Shown one piece after another: positions 8,368 to 16,697 of a stretch of DNA of 64,000 nt. The DNA comes from a bacterium (lineage in GTDB: Bacteria; Bacteroidota; Ignavibacteria; SZUA-365). Numbering within the stretch: position 1 is the stretch's first letter; every line of letters begins with the position of its first letter. Location: assembly GCA_020444325.1 (NCBI GenBank), contig JAHLLD010000005.1, forward strand, positions 62,001 to 126,000, given 5' to 3'. The notes below the pieces were generated by a model. The model had not been told where the DNA came from. It was given only the letters and a program-made list of their open reading frames with translations, and did not search any database. The translations under genes and the position numbers were made by a program.

Positions 8368-10440
8368 ATGTACATGAGAATCCGCTCCGCGTATGTGCTC
8401 CCGCTGCTCATTCTTCTGCTGGCAGCGTGCACGCGCACTACAGAACAACCCCAGGATATTCCCGCCAAAAGCATCATGGAGAACACCATCAACGAAACCA
8501 TTCGACTGCTCGTCGAAGATCATGGAGAAGCCCACCGTGAACGCATCGAACAGGGGGTCAGGCAGACCGCCGCGATGTGGCGGGAAGACGACGGCAGCGC
8601 AGACCTGTTCACCGAATTCTGCCGGGCGCAGTTTATCACCGATGAAGATCAGCTGTTTGAAACCTTTCAGCGTTTCCAGCATAATCTCATGCTGATCGAC
8701 GGGTATCTGACGGAAATGAACCGCGATCTCACCATTCCCCTGCAGCTCGATACCGGTCCCATCATGCCCGTGGACTACCTCTTCGGGGAATTCGCACCGC
8801 ATGCCCATGTGAGCGAGGACATGTTCAGCACGAAGCTCGCTTTCGTGGCACTGCTCAATTTCCCGCTCACCACCCTCGAGCAGCGCCTGGAGAAAGGCGA
8901 CGACTGGAGCAGGCGCAAGTGGGCGGAAGTGCGGCTGGCGCAGCGCTTCGGTACGCGTGTGCCCTCAGCCGCATCCCAGGCCGTGGCGGCAGCATACACG
9001 ACGGCTGACACCTACATCAGCAGCTACAACATCGTCATGCACAATGTGGTCAACGCTGAGGGCGAACGCCTGTTTCCTGAAGGACTCAAGCTGATCTCCC
9101 ACTGGGGACTGCGCGATGAGCTGAAGGCGCAGTATGCGAAGCCTGACGGACTCGCGCGGCAGAATCTCATCTACGAAATCATGGAGCGCATCATCGCACA
9201 GGAAATCCCCGCCGATGTCATCGACAATGATGACGTCGACTGGTATATCGACAACAACGTCGTCGTGCCAGCAGGGACTGCGCCGGATGCCGACGCCAAA
9301 GCCGCCGAACGCGAAGCGGATACCAGGTATGCCATGTGGCTCAAAGTATTCCAGGCCGAACGGCATGTAGACCCCTACCACCCGGACAATCCGACACACA
9401 TTGCGCGGCGCTTCAACGATGATCGCGAAATACCGGAGGAGCAGGTCGAGCAGCTGCTGACGTCCGTGCTGAGTTCGCCGCTCATTGGCGAGACCGCGAA
9501 GCTCATCAAGGCACGCCTGGGACGCGATCTGCTCCCGTTCGATATCTGGTATCCGGGCTTCAAGAGCAAACCCCCGCTCACCGAAGACGAACTCGATCGC
9601 ATCGTCGGAAAGAAATATCCTGACGTGCAGTCCTTCGAAGCGGATATCCCGAATATTCTCGGGAAGCTGGGCTTCGCACGCGAGAAGGCACAGTATCTCG
9701 CCTCCAAGATCAGCGTCGACGCTTCACGCGGCGCGGGACATGCGATGGGTGCGGGACGACTTGTCGACAATGCGCATCTGAGGACGCGCGTCCCTGAAGG
9801 CGGGATGAAATACAAGGGATACAACATCGCCGTGCATGAACTCGGCCACAATGTCGAGCAGGTGATGTCTTTCCAGATGATGGATTACCCGATGCTGCGA
9901 GGCGTGCCGAACACGGCATTTACGGAAGGATTCGCCTTTGTCTTCCAGTCGCGCGATCTCGACCTGCTTGGCCTCCGTGCACATGACCCAGACGCCGAGG
10001 CTACGAATGTGCTCGACATTCTCTGGTCGACCTACGAAATCGCAGGCGTTGCCCTGGTGGACATGCGCAGCTGGCGCTGGATGTATGATCATCCCGACGC
10101 TTCCCCGGCACAGTTGCGCGAAGCGGTCACCTCCATCGCAAAGGAAGTATGGAATGCATATTTCGCTCCGGTACTGGGAATGAAGGATGAACCGCTGCTC
10201 GCCATCTACTCACATACTATCGATGCGGGACTGTATACCCCTGATTATCCCATGGGACATATCATCGCCTTCCAGGTGGAAGAGTATCTCAAGGACAGGA
10301 AGCTCGCCGATGAAATGGAGCGCATGTGCAAGATCGGGAATCTGTCACCCGACCTGTGGATGCGCAAGGCCGTGGGTGCTCCCATCTCAGCGGAACCTCT
10401 GCTTGAGGCCGCCGCCACGGCACTGCAGCGACTGCGCTGA
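8368..10440 (+). CDS. Lipoprotein zinc metallopeptidase (HExxH, gluzincin-like)
   Basis: 690 residues. The ATG at 8368 follows AAGGAACCGAGG; a second ATG six bases later is also possible. The lipobox is LLLAAC, so the protein is membrane-anchored. The zinc site is HELGHN near residues 490-495, with the third ligand probably Glu in TEGFAF about 30 residues later, the spacing of gluzincins such as M3 peptidases. The rest is mostly helical. Probably a periplasmic oligopeptidase, but the exact family is uncertain. It is divergent from the membrane-NUDIX unit and ends at a strong terminator. Confidence 0.82.
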   Translation: MYMRIRSAYVLPLLILLLAACTRTTEQPQDIPAKSIMENTINETIRLLVEDHGEAHRERIEQGVRQTAAMWREDDGSADLFTEFCRAQFITDEDQLFETFQRFQHNLMLIDGYLTEMNRDLTIPLQLDTGPIMPVDYLFGEFAPHAHVSEDMFSTKLAFVALLNFPLTTLEQRLEKGDDWSRRKWAEVRLAQRFGTRVPSAASQAVAAAYTTADTYISSYNIVMHNVVNAEGERLFPEGLKLISHWGLRDELKAQYAKPDGLARQNLIYEIMERIIAQEIPADVIDNDDVDWYIDNNVVVPAGTAPDADAKAAEREADTRYAMWLKVFQAERHVDPYHPDNPTHIARRFNDDREIPEEQVEQLLTSVLSSPLIGETAKLIKARLGRDLLPFDIWYPGFKSKPPLTEDELDRIVGKKYPDVQSFEADIPNILGKLGFAREKAQYLASKISVDASRGAGHAMGAGRLVDNAHLRTRVPEGGMKYKGYNIAVHELGHNVEQVMSFQMMDYPMLRGVPNTAFTEGFAFVFQSRDLDLLGLRAHDPDAEATNVLDILWSTYEIAGVALVDMRSWRWMYDHPDASPAQLREAVTSIAKEVWNAYFAPVLGMKDEPLLAIYSHTIDAGLYTPDYPMGHIIAFQVEEYLKDRKLADEMERMCKIGNLSPDLWMRKAVGAPISAEPLLEAAATALQRLR

Positions 10441-10480
10441 CCGCGCGCGCAAGCAAGACGGATCGAAGTTTGATCAACAA

Positions 10481-10510
10481 AAAAAGGCGTCCCGGATGGG
10501 GACGCCTTTT
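10481..10510. terminator. Bidirectional hairpin terminator
   Basis: A 12-bp stem (AAAAGGCGTCCC, loop GGAT, then GGGACGCCTTTT) flanked by A and T runs on both strands. It serves the lipoprotein peptidase (plus) and the convergent gene ending at 10568 (minus). Confidence 0.85.
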
Positions 10511-10567
10511 GCGTTTCACTGTTTCCTGCGATTCTCCGTGTCCTGGGAATTCGCTGTTTCCCGCGAA

Positions 10568-11392
10568 TCAGGACTGCAGCAGGATGAGATTTTCACTTCC
10601 GCGCACCGTCGTGATGCGGAGGAAGTACAGACCGGGCTGCAGCTGCGCTGTCCCGAACGGGATGATGTGGTGTCCCGCTTCCATCGGGGCATTGTTCAGC
10701 AGCGTGCGAAGCGGCTGTCCGAAGCGATCGAGAAGGGTGAGCGTGACGTCCGTCTGCTGATCGAGACCGAACGACACCGAACCATAATTCTCGAAGGGCA
10801 TGCTGGAATTTTTCCAGATGCTGAAGGATTTCGGAACATTGTCCGGCGTGACCGAAATGACAGGGGAGACGATGTCCGTGCCACGTGCGCCGATCTGGCG
10901 CAGACGGTAGTACACCACCCCGTCGTCATGCAGCCGGTCATTGAACACATAGTTCCTCGCCACGCGCTGCCGGACGCTGTTCCGGAAATATTCGATACGT
11001 TCCCATGTGGGATGAGACTGTGTGCGACGCTCAAGCTCAAAACCCACCGACGCATTGTGCGTCGTCGTTTTCCACTCAAGCTGCACGAAATTACCGAAGC
11101 GTACTCCCGTAAATACGTGGAGGGCAGCTTCGTGTACGTTTCCAAGCGAACCCGACACATCGAATACCGGCTGCGCTTCAATGCCGCGGAAGCTCACGGG
11201 CTCACGAACGGCGGCGGCAGGGTGTGACGGGGTGCTGGCAGGCGAACCGCTCCACTCGGGCGCCTTGACGGTTGCAGGTTCCTCTGCGTGCAGCTCTGCA
11301 ATCAGAGGAGCAGTGATGCTCTGGTCGAACGCCTGCGCTTTTGAAAGCACCGGCAGAAAGAGCAGCAAAGCGATAATTCCATGGCGAAACAT
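10568..11392 (-). CDS. Secreted protein of unknown function with C-terminal sorting domain
   Basis: 274 residues from the ATG at 11392, which opens a signal peptide (MFRHGIIALLLFLPVLSKAQA). The middle segment VQLEWKTTTHNASVGFELERR...YYRLRQIG resembles the fibronectin-like module that often precedes type IX secretion signals. The end (VSFGLDQQTDVTLTLLDRFGQPLRTLLNN...PGLYFLRIT) is the sorting domain itself. No catalytic domain is seen. A longer frame reaches 11506 but would bury the signal peptide. Confidence 0.8.
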   Translation of the reverse strand: MFRHGIIALLLFLPVLSKAQAFDQSITAPLIAELHAEEPATVKAPEWSGSPASTPSHPAAAVREPVSFRGIEAQPVFDVSGSLGNVHEAALHVFTGVRFGNFVQLEWKTTTHNASVGFELERRTQSHPTWERIEYFRNSVRQRVARNYVFNDRLHDDGVVYYRLRQIGARGTDIVSPVISVTPDNVPKSFSIWKNSSMPFENYGSVSFGLDQQTDVTLTLLDRFGQPLRTLLNNAPMEAGHHIIPFGTAQLQPGLYFLRITTVRGSENLILLQS

Positions 11393-11706
11393 GACAGTAA
11401 TGTCCTTCGTCTGTGAATGTAACCGTTCGCTGGCAGGCAAACAGGTTGTACCAATACGTGTGTGGAGAGAGTGACGTAATGTACAACATATCTGGAATGA
11501 ATCCAAATAATTTCATCGCGACATGCGAAAAATGTGCGGACTCTCATCAGGCAGGCGATTGAGACATCTCGCGATGACAGTTGAAGGAATGCAATCGCTG
11601 TGCCAATATGCAGAAACTGCATAAAACAGGTTGAAATGGGCAATCCACTGCTGGGCGTAGCGTTCGGAATCCGGACGCGGGACAAATGCGTGTTTGTAAT
11701 CCGCAC
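11393..11706. other. Intergenic region upstream of the secreted protein
   Basis: About 310 bases without a supported gene. It holds a 17-bp palindrome at 11607-11623 that recurs upstream of the uridylyltransferase gene. No tRNA-like or riboswitch-like fold was recognised. Confidence 0.5.
11607..11623. promoter_or_regulatory. Palindromic operator candidate TATGCAG-N3-CTGCATA
   Basis: Perfect 7-bp arms around AAA, in the context AATATGCAGAAACTGCATAAA apart from one base. An almost identical site (centre ATA) lies at 47557-47573. Probably a binding site for a dimeric regulator; the regulator is not identified. Confidence 0.5.
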
Positions 11707-11738
11707 AAAAAAAAGGACCGGATTGCTGCTCCGGTCCT
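11707..11738 (-). terminator. Rho-independent terminator after the isomerase gene
   Basis: On the minus strand a 9-bp stem AGGACCGGA / TCCGGTCCT is followed by an eight-T run, 24 bases past the stop of the sedoheptulose isomerase gene. Confidence 0.9.
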
Positions 11739-11761
11739 CATAATCGACGAAAAAACAATAT

Positions 11762-12361
11762 TTATTTTTCGTAAAGCTGCGGAAACAGCGCGCGTTCCAC
11801 GGTTTCGATGACGATATGGATGATCTTGATATGCAGTTCCTGGATGCGGTCGCTGGTGCTGCCGGGCACGATGATGGGGAGGTCGCAGAGTGGAAACAGT
11901 TTGCCTCCACCTTTTCCCAGCAGTCCGACGGTATACACGCCGCGATCCCTCGCTTCTTCGGCGGCGCGAATGAGATTCGGGGAATTTCCGCTCGTACTGA
12001 GCATGAGCAGCAGATCGCCCTCTCTGCCGAGTGCCTCGACCTGGCGCGCAAAAACCTCCGCATAGCCATAGTCGTTCGCCACGCAGCTCATGTGTCCCGG
12101 ATCGCTGAATGCGAGTGCGGGAAGAGGGGGACGCTCACTGCGATAGCGACCGCTCCACTCTTCGGCGAAGTGCATGGCGTCACTCATCGAACCGCCATTG
12201 CCGCAGGACATCGCTTTTCCGTTCGCACGAAAGGTCGCGGCCAGTTTATCGGCAAAGAGCTGGACGCGGGGAAACTGCTCCCTGTCGGCCATAAAAAGTT
12301 CGAGGCAATCGCGTGCTTCTGTAAAGGACTGTTCCACCGTCGTCATGCTGTTTCCTGTCAT
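11762..12361 (-). CDS. gmhA: Sedoheptulose-7-phosphate isomerase
   Basis: 199 residues, normal for GmhA. The SIS fold carries CGNGGSMSDAMHFAEEWSGR near residues 52-72, TSGNSPN near 121-127 and QELHIKIIH near 173-181, the family's phosphosugar-binding and catalytic segments. It converts sedoheptulose 7-phosphate to D-glycero-D-manno-heptose 7-phosphate, the first step to ADP-heptose for lipopolysaccharide. The start overlaps the fumarase stop as ATGA, so the two are cotranslated. No other heptose genes are nearby. A strong terminator follows. Confidence 0.9.
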   Translation of the reverse strand: MTGNSMTTVEQSFTEARDCLELFMADREQFPRVQLFADKLAATFRANGKAMSCGNGGSMSDAMHFAEEWSGRYRSERPPLPALAFSDPGHMSCVANDYGYAEVFARQVEALGREGDLLLMLSTSGNSPNLIRAAEEARDRGVYTVGLLGKGGGKLFPLCDLPIIVPGSTSDRIQELHIKIIHIVIETVERALFPQLYEK

Positions 12362-13884
12362 TGTAACACATCCAGCTGCAATCCCTCGAGACGCTGTGCT
12401 GAATCATCCAGTACTTCCGCGTGCAGGGAATTGCCGTGGCTGTCCATGGTAACAATTGCGGCGAAGTCTTCGGTTTCAAACTGCCAGAGCGCTTCCGGGA
12501 TGCCGAATTCCTCGAGGAAATTCACGCCGGTGACCTTTTTGATGGTCTCCGCATAATACTGTGCTGCGCCGCCGATGGCGTTGAGATACACCGCACCGAA
12601 ATCCTTGAGTCCATCGAGCGTGCGCGGACCCATTCCACCCTTCCCGATAATCGCGCGCAGACCGAATTTCTTGATGATATCCGCCTGGTACGGTTCTTCA
12701 CGGATACTGGTCGTGGGTCCCGCGGCCATGACGTGCCATTCGCCACTGTCATCCTGCAGCATGACAGGCCCGCAGTGATACAGCACGCCCCCGCTCAAAT
12801 CCACCGGCGCATCGTGATCCATCAGATATTTGTGCAGGGCATCGCGTCCGGTGAACATTCTGCCGCTGATCAGTACGATGTCGCCTACTTTGAGGCTGCG
12901 CACCTGCTCTTCGGTGACCGGAGCCTGCAGACGCACTTCCTTTCCGGTAAGCGGAATTCCTTCGCTTTTCGCCATGCTGCGGGGATCGGCGTCCCGGTAC
13001 AACCAGTCGTTGATCGCGCCGCTTGCAGGATCGACACGGACACCCAGGCGGCGGAAGGCCCAGCAGTCATAGGCGACCGAAACGAAGAAGCTCGCCGGCA
13101 GACGGTGATAGCTCCCGATCTTGCAGCCGATCAGCGTACTCGCGCCGCCGAAGCCCATCGGACCGATGTTGAGCTTGTTGGCGTTCTCCATGATATCCGC
13201 TTCGAGTTTTGCAAGCACGGGATCCGGGTTTGTGTCGTCGAGCTCGCGGAACAGCTGCTGTTTTGCCCCGGCATATCCGCCGGCGCGGTCGGATCCGACG
13301 GCAACGCCAATGGCGCCGACCGAACACCCCTGTCCCTGCGCCTGCCAGACGGCGTGCAGAATGCATTTGCGTACGCCTTCCAGGTCGCGGCCGGCTTTCC
13401 CGAGATGCTCCAGCTCCATCGGAAGGGAGTATTGAATATTTTTGTTCTCGCAGCCGCCGCCTTTGAGCACGAGCTTCACTTCGATGTCATCGCGCTCCCA
13501 TTGCTCCCAGTAAAAGATGGGCGCGCCGCTACCGATGTTGTTGCCGCTGTTCTTCCCGGTGATCGGGTCCACCGTATTCGGCCGCAGCTTGCCGCGGCGC
13601 GTGGCCTCCTCGATCGCCCAGAGAATGTCTTTTTTCATCTCGAGCTGGTTGACGCCCACCGGTGTCTTGATTTTGAACGTCGGCATGCCGGTGTCCTGGC
13701 AGATCGCGCCCTCGTTTTCACAGGCCATGTCGATATTCCGTGCAATGGTCGAAAGCGCCATGGCGGCACGAGAGCCCTCTTCCTCACCGTCGAGAATGCC
13801 GTTCATCGCGCGGCGAACGTCAGCCGGAAGGTTGGTGGAAGTCTGAATGACAAGATCGAGCATGCTTTGACGAAACTGTTCCAT
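12358..13884 (-). CDS. fumA: Fumarate hydratase, class I (iron-sulfur, single chain)
   Basis: 508 residues, the length of single-chain class I fumarases (alpha and beta domains fused). Candidate [4Fe-4S] ligands are Cys in ICQDTGMP, in GGGCENKN and in YHCGPV. It interconverts fumarate and malate in the TCA cycle. The frame is open to 13947, but the ATG at 13884 has GAGG six bases upstream and is preferred. It overlaps gmhA by four bases. A TTGATT-N17-TATCAT promoter lies upstream. A MarR-family gene is transcribed divergently; control of fumarase by it is only a possibility. Confidence 0.93.
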   Translation of the reverse strand: MEQFRQSMLDLVIQTSTNLPADVRRAMNGILDGEEEGSRAAMALSTIARNIDMACENEGAICQDTGMPTFKIKTPVGVNQLEMKKDILWAIEEATRRGKLRPNTVDPITGKNSGNNIGSGAPIFYWEQWERDDIEVKLVLKGGGCENKNIQYSLPMELEHLGKAGRDLEGVRKCILHAVWQAQGQGCSVGAIGVAVGSDRAGGYAGAKQQLFRELDDTNPDPVLAKLEADIMENANKLNIGPMGFGGASTLIGCKIGSYHRLPASFFVSVAYDCWAFRRLGVRVDPASGAINDWLYRDADPRSMAKSEGIPLTGKEVRLQAPVTEEQVRSLKVGDIVLISGRMFTGRDALHKYLMDHDAPVDLSGGVLYHCGPVMLQDDSGEWHVMAAGPTTSIREEPYQADIIKKFGLRAIIGKGGMGPRTLDGLKDFGAVYLNAIGGAAQYYAETIKKVTGVNFLEEFGIPEALWQFETEDFAAIVTMDSHGNSLHAEVLDDSAQRLEGLQLDVLQ

Positions 13885-13928
13885 GCGAAGCCTCATAGAT
13901 TGAGTCGGGATAGCGGATTCATGTAGAA

Positions 13929-13957
13929 ATGATACGACAAGCGGCAATCTGAATCAA
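13929..13957 (-). promoter_or_regulatory. Sigma70-like promoter of the fumarase-gmhA operon
   Basis: On the minus strand TTGATT (13957-13952), 17-bp spacer, TATCAT (13934-13929). It lies about 45 bases upstream of the chosen fumarase start. Confidence 0.5.
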
Positions 13958-13990
13958 ACGTGCAGGTCCGGAATGTCATATAAATCACAA

Positions 13991-14056
13991 AAAGAGCTTT
14001 AAATGCTCTTGACATTTATTTGTCATAAAGATAAGTTGATAATAGCAAACTGTTAT
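13991..14056 (+). promoter_or_regulatory. Promoter/operator region of the MarR gene
   Basis: TTGACA at 14009-14014 is a possible -35. Three dyads surround it: AAGAGC/GCTCTT (13992-14010), TGACA/TGTCA (14010-14025) and the imperfect ATAATAG/CTGTTAT (14039-14056). MarR proteins usually bind such palindromes near their own promoters, so autoregulation is likely, but no site is proven. Confidence 0.4.
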
Positions 14057-14068
14057 ACGTGAGAACCC

Positions 14069-14542
14069 ATGGAGCACGTAGACATTCAAAAACAAGCAGA
14101 ACAGCTCGCGGATCTGACGCTGGGACTGGTTGGCACCTGCCACCGGAAACAGGAACGCATCGCGGAACGGGCAAATATTTCTCTCTCCGAGTTCAAGTGC
14201 CTCCGGGCCTTCCGGAACGACACGGAACTTTCGGTGAAAGATATCGCTCACCGTATGAGCCTGACCAGCAGCCGCTTGACACGTATTATTGACGGTCTCG
14301 TCAAGAAACGCTTCGTCACCCGGCACATTGATCCCGAGGACAGACGCATCATTAACGTTCGACTGACCAAGCAGGGCGAAATTATCGCGCGCAAGGTCAG
14401 CAACGACTGCACGCACATCTATGAACAGGTGCTGCAGACTGTCAATCCCGGGGAGCATGAAACGATAATCACCGCTATCTCCCAACTCTTCGACGCCATG
14501 CAAATTCGCACGGATTTCCTCGAGGAGTACACAGATAAGTGA
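14069..14542 (+). CDS. MarR-family transcriptional regulator
   Basis: 157 residues. The winged helix-turn-helix is clear: SLSEFKCLRAF, then LSVKDIAHRMSLTSSRLTRIIDGLVKKRFVTRHIDPEDRRIINVRLT (about residues 39-100), with the wing DPEDRR typical of MarR. Flanking helices form the dimer interface. No ligand is predictable. It stands between a divergent fumarase operon and a convergent symporter. The start is uncertain by a few codons because no strong ribosome-binding site is present. Confidence 0.88.
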   Translation: MEHVDIQKQAEQLADLTLGLVGTCHRKQERIAERANISLSEFKCLRAFRNDTELSVKDIAHRMSLTSSRLTRIIDGLVKKRFVTRHIDPEDRRIINVRLTKQGEIIARKVSNDCTHIYEQVLQTVNPGEHETIITAISQLFDAMQIRTDFLEEYTDK

Positions 14543-14593
14543 ATACCACAATAGTTGCAATTCGCAACTAATCGGTTCCTCAAATGTTTATGG

Positions 14594-14626
14594 ACGCACC
14601 CATTCTGAAAGGAATGGGTGCGTTGT
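14594..14626. terminator. Terminator shared by the MarR gene and the symporter
   Basis: A perfect 12-bp stem (ACGCACCCATTC, loop TGAAAG, GAATGGGTGCGT) sits between the two convergent genes, with a short T-rich stretch on the plus side. Confidence 0.8.
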
Positions 14627-14627
14627 T

Positions 14628-16037
14628 TCATGAGCGCAGGCGACGTGTCCAGGCGTACACGTACACGAGCGTGGTGGCGGTGAGTCCGCCGTACATCGGC
14701 TCGATTCCGAGAGGGTACATCGGCGCACCATCGGCTGTGAGATGCAGCTGACCGGCGAGAAACGCGGTGCCGCTCAGAAGCAGTCCGGCGAGCATGGCGA
14801 CGAAGGTCGGGGTTGCACCGATGGCGAGACGGGGATAGTAGCTCGTGGCGAGTGGGAGCAGTAGTGGAGGAATAAACAGCGTTCCGATCACATACCAGAG
14901 ACTAATGATCGACGGGAACAGGAGCACGGCGGCAATCGAGAATGCGGCAGTGAACAGTATGCCCAGCTGCGTGTAGCGGGTGACGGACGCGTCATCGGTG
15001 CGTCCTGTCAGCGTTGCGAGTATATCGCGTCCCGCGGTCATTCCCGCGATGAAAGTCAGTCCGTCTGTCGTGGACATGACGGTGGCGAGCATGCCGATGT
15101 AAAACAGTCCTTTCGCCACCGACGGCAGTACTTCTTCCGCCAGCAGGGGAAAGGCCATCGAAGGCTGCGCAAGGTCAGGGAGCAGAGCGCGGGCATAGAG
15201 ACCGGAGAGCGTTGTAATGCTGTCGAAGATGAACCAGCAGGCGACGGAGACATAGATGCCTCGCCGCGCAGTTTCCGGTGAACGCGCACTGAGCGTGAAC
15301 TGATGGAACTGCGGTGCTACGAGCGTCCACAGCGCGATGAAGAACCAGACGAGGATGTACTGCCAGCTGTTGCCGCCGGTGAGTGTCAGGTGGGATGCGG
15401 GGAGGGCATCGGAGAGGAACGGCGCAATACCATGCACGGGAATGAGAAAGAGCAGCAGTATGAAAAATCCTGCAAACATGAGGAGGAATTGCAGGACGTC
15501 GGTACGCACGACGGCACGAAAGCCCCCGGTGAAGACATAGATGACGGACACCGCGGTGCCGACGAGCAAAGCAGGAAGAAGCGGCCAGCCGGTCACGACC
15601 TGCAGCAGCACGGCCAGCATGAGGACGTATGGTGCGGGCGAACTGTTGAAGAAAACCAGAACGGATCCGAGCAGTCCCGTCTTGCGGTCATACACCTGGT
15701 AGAGCTGGTCGGGGATGGAATAGCGCTCTGTCTTGCGAACCCGGTGCGCGAGGACGAGGGCGAAGACAATGGCGAAGATGTAGTACGGGAAGCCGAACAC
15801 GAACCAGTTCGCGATGCCGTAGCGATACGTGAATTCGCCGACACCCAGAATGCCGCCGTACCAGGTACTGACCAGGGCGGCGACAAACGCCGGAAGCGTG
15901 AGCATGCGTCCCCCCAGAATGAATTCCTCGGAACTCCCCCTGTTTTTTGCTGCCCCGCGAAAACCGAGGTACAGCAGGAACAGGAGATATGCGGAAACGA
16001 GTATCCAGTCGACTGGGGAAAAATGAAGAAGGGTCAA
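14628..16037 (-). CDS. Sodium:solute symporter (SSS family)
   Basis: 469 residues with about 13 hydrophobic segments, as in the SSS/SLC5 family. The first helix (VDWILVSAYLLFLLYLGF), FILGGRMLTLPAFVAALVSTWYGGILGVGEF (about 39-69) and the later STTDGLTFIAGMTAGRDI loop are typical of these transporters. It should import an organic solute with sodium across the inner membrane; the substrate cannot be read. It is monocistronic and convergent with the MarR gene. Confidence 0.9.
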   Translation of the reverse strand: MTLLHFSPVDWILVSAYLLFLLYLGFRGAAKNRGSSEEFILGGRMLTLPAFVAALVSTWYGGILGVGEFTYRYGIANWFVFGFPYYIFAIVFALVLAHRVRKTERYSIPDQLYQVYDRKTGLLGSVLVFFNSSPAPYVLMLAVLLQVVTGWPLLPALLVGTAVSVIYVFTGGFRAVVRTDVLQFLLMFAGFFILLLFLIPVHGIAPFLSDALPASHLTLTGGNSWQYILVWFFIALWTLVAPQFHQFTLSARSPETARRGIYVSVACWFIFDSITTLSGLYARALLPDLAQPSMAFPLLAEEVLPSVAKGLFYIGMLATVMSTTDGLTFIAGMTAGRDILATLTGRTDDASVTRYTQLGILFTAAFSIAAVLLFPSIISLWYVIGTLFIPPLLLPLATSYYPRLAIGATPTFVAMLAGLLLSGTAFLAGQLHLTADGAPMYPLGIEPMYGGLTATTLVYVYAWTRRLRS

Positions 16038-16094
16038 GACAGATATATCTCAGATGTCATGCAATGCACATGCAAAATCAGGAGGAGGAGGGGA

Positions 16095-16125
16095 AAAAAC
16101 AACGGGGCGTCCGTCGGACGCCCCG
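16095..16125 (-). terminator. Terminator of the small Cys/His protein gene
   Basis: On the minus strand CGGGGCGTCCG and CGGACGCCCCG form an 11-bp stem with a very short loop, followed by TTGTTTTTT. Confidence 0.85.
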
Positions 16126-16149
16126 CTGCCAGCGAGTGAACGCTGATCA

Positions 16150-16476
16150 TTACCGTAAGATGGTCTTGAGAATTTTCTTCTGAGCGGGATGCCGTTCACG
16201 GTAAAGGCGTTCCGAAAGCTGCTTGCTGTGCCTGTCGCTGTCGATCGTGATAAACACCAGTTTCTCCATGCAATGCTTGCATATACGTACCTTTTGCTCG
16301 CCCTCCATGTCGAGGAATTTCTTGAAGTACAGATCCTCGGCAGGAATGGGGTGACCGAATGCACATTCATGTTCCTTTTCGGAAACACCGGTGTGCCATT
16401 CGTACTGCTGGGAGGAGAGAGCGTTAAACCGTTTCAGGGAACGGAGAAACTCTTTTTCGGAATGATATACCGCCAT
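16150..16476 (-). CDS. Small protein with putative zinc-binding Cys/His motifs
   Basis: 108 residues. The start at 16476 follows GGAGTTGAT, the same leader as the CxxCH protein at 6094. Two Cys/His pairs are seen, CAFGH near residue 38 and CKHCMEK near 67, which could bind one zinc. The protein is charged and soluble with no signal peptide. I do not recognise the family. It has its own terminator. Confidence 0.75.
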   Translation of the reverse strand: MAVYHSEKEFLRSLKRFNALSSQQYEWHTGVSEKEHECAFGHPIPAEDLYFKKFLDMEGEQKVRICKHCMEKLVFITIDSDRHSKQLSERLYRERHPAQKKILKTILR

Positions 16477-16697
16477 AGATCAACTCCGGAATGTAACATG
16501 AGGTGGGACCAGCTCCCTGCATTCAGGCAAGAAGTGACGAGGATGCTGGCATGGACAGGCAATCTAACAAAAACAATGACAAATACGAGAGGCAGGAAAA
16601 TTTTTTCTTCGCTGTCACGAAAACACGCCAAAAGGATGAAATCCTCTTCCTAATCCACTATATTGAGCGCAAAGTGTCAGTATAAGTGAGATCAGCA

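Noticed and set aside
12421-13926. 501-codon plus-strand frame
   Set aside because: Antisense to the class I fumarase, which has clear motifs and a promoter; no start signal for the opposite frame.
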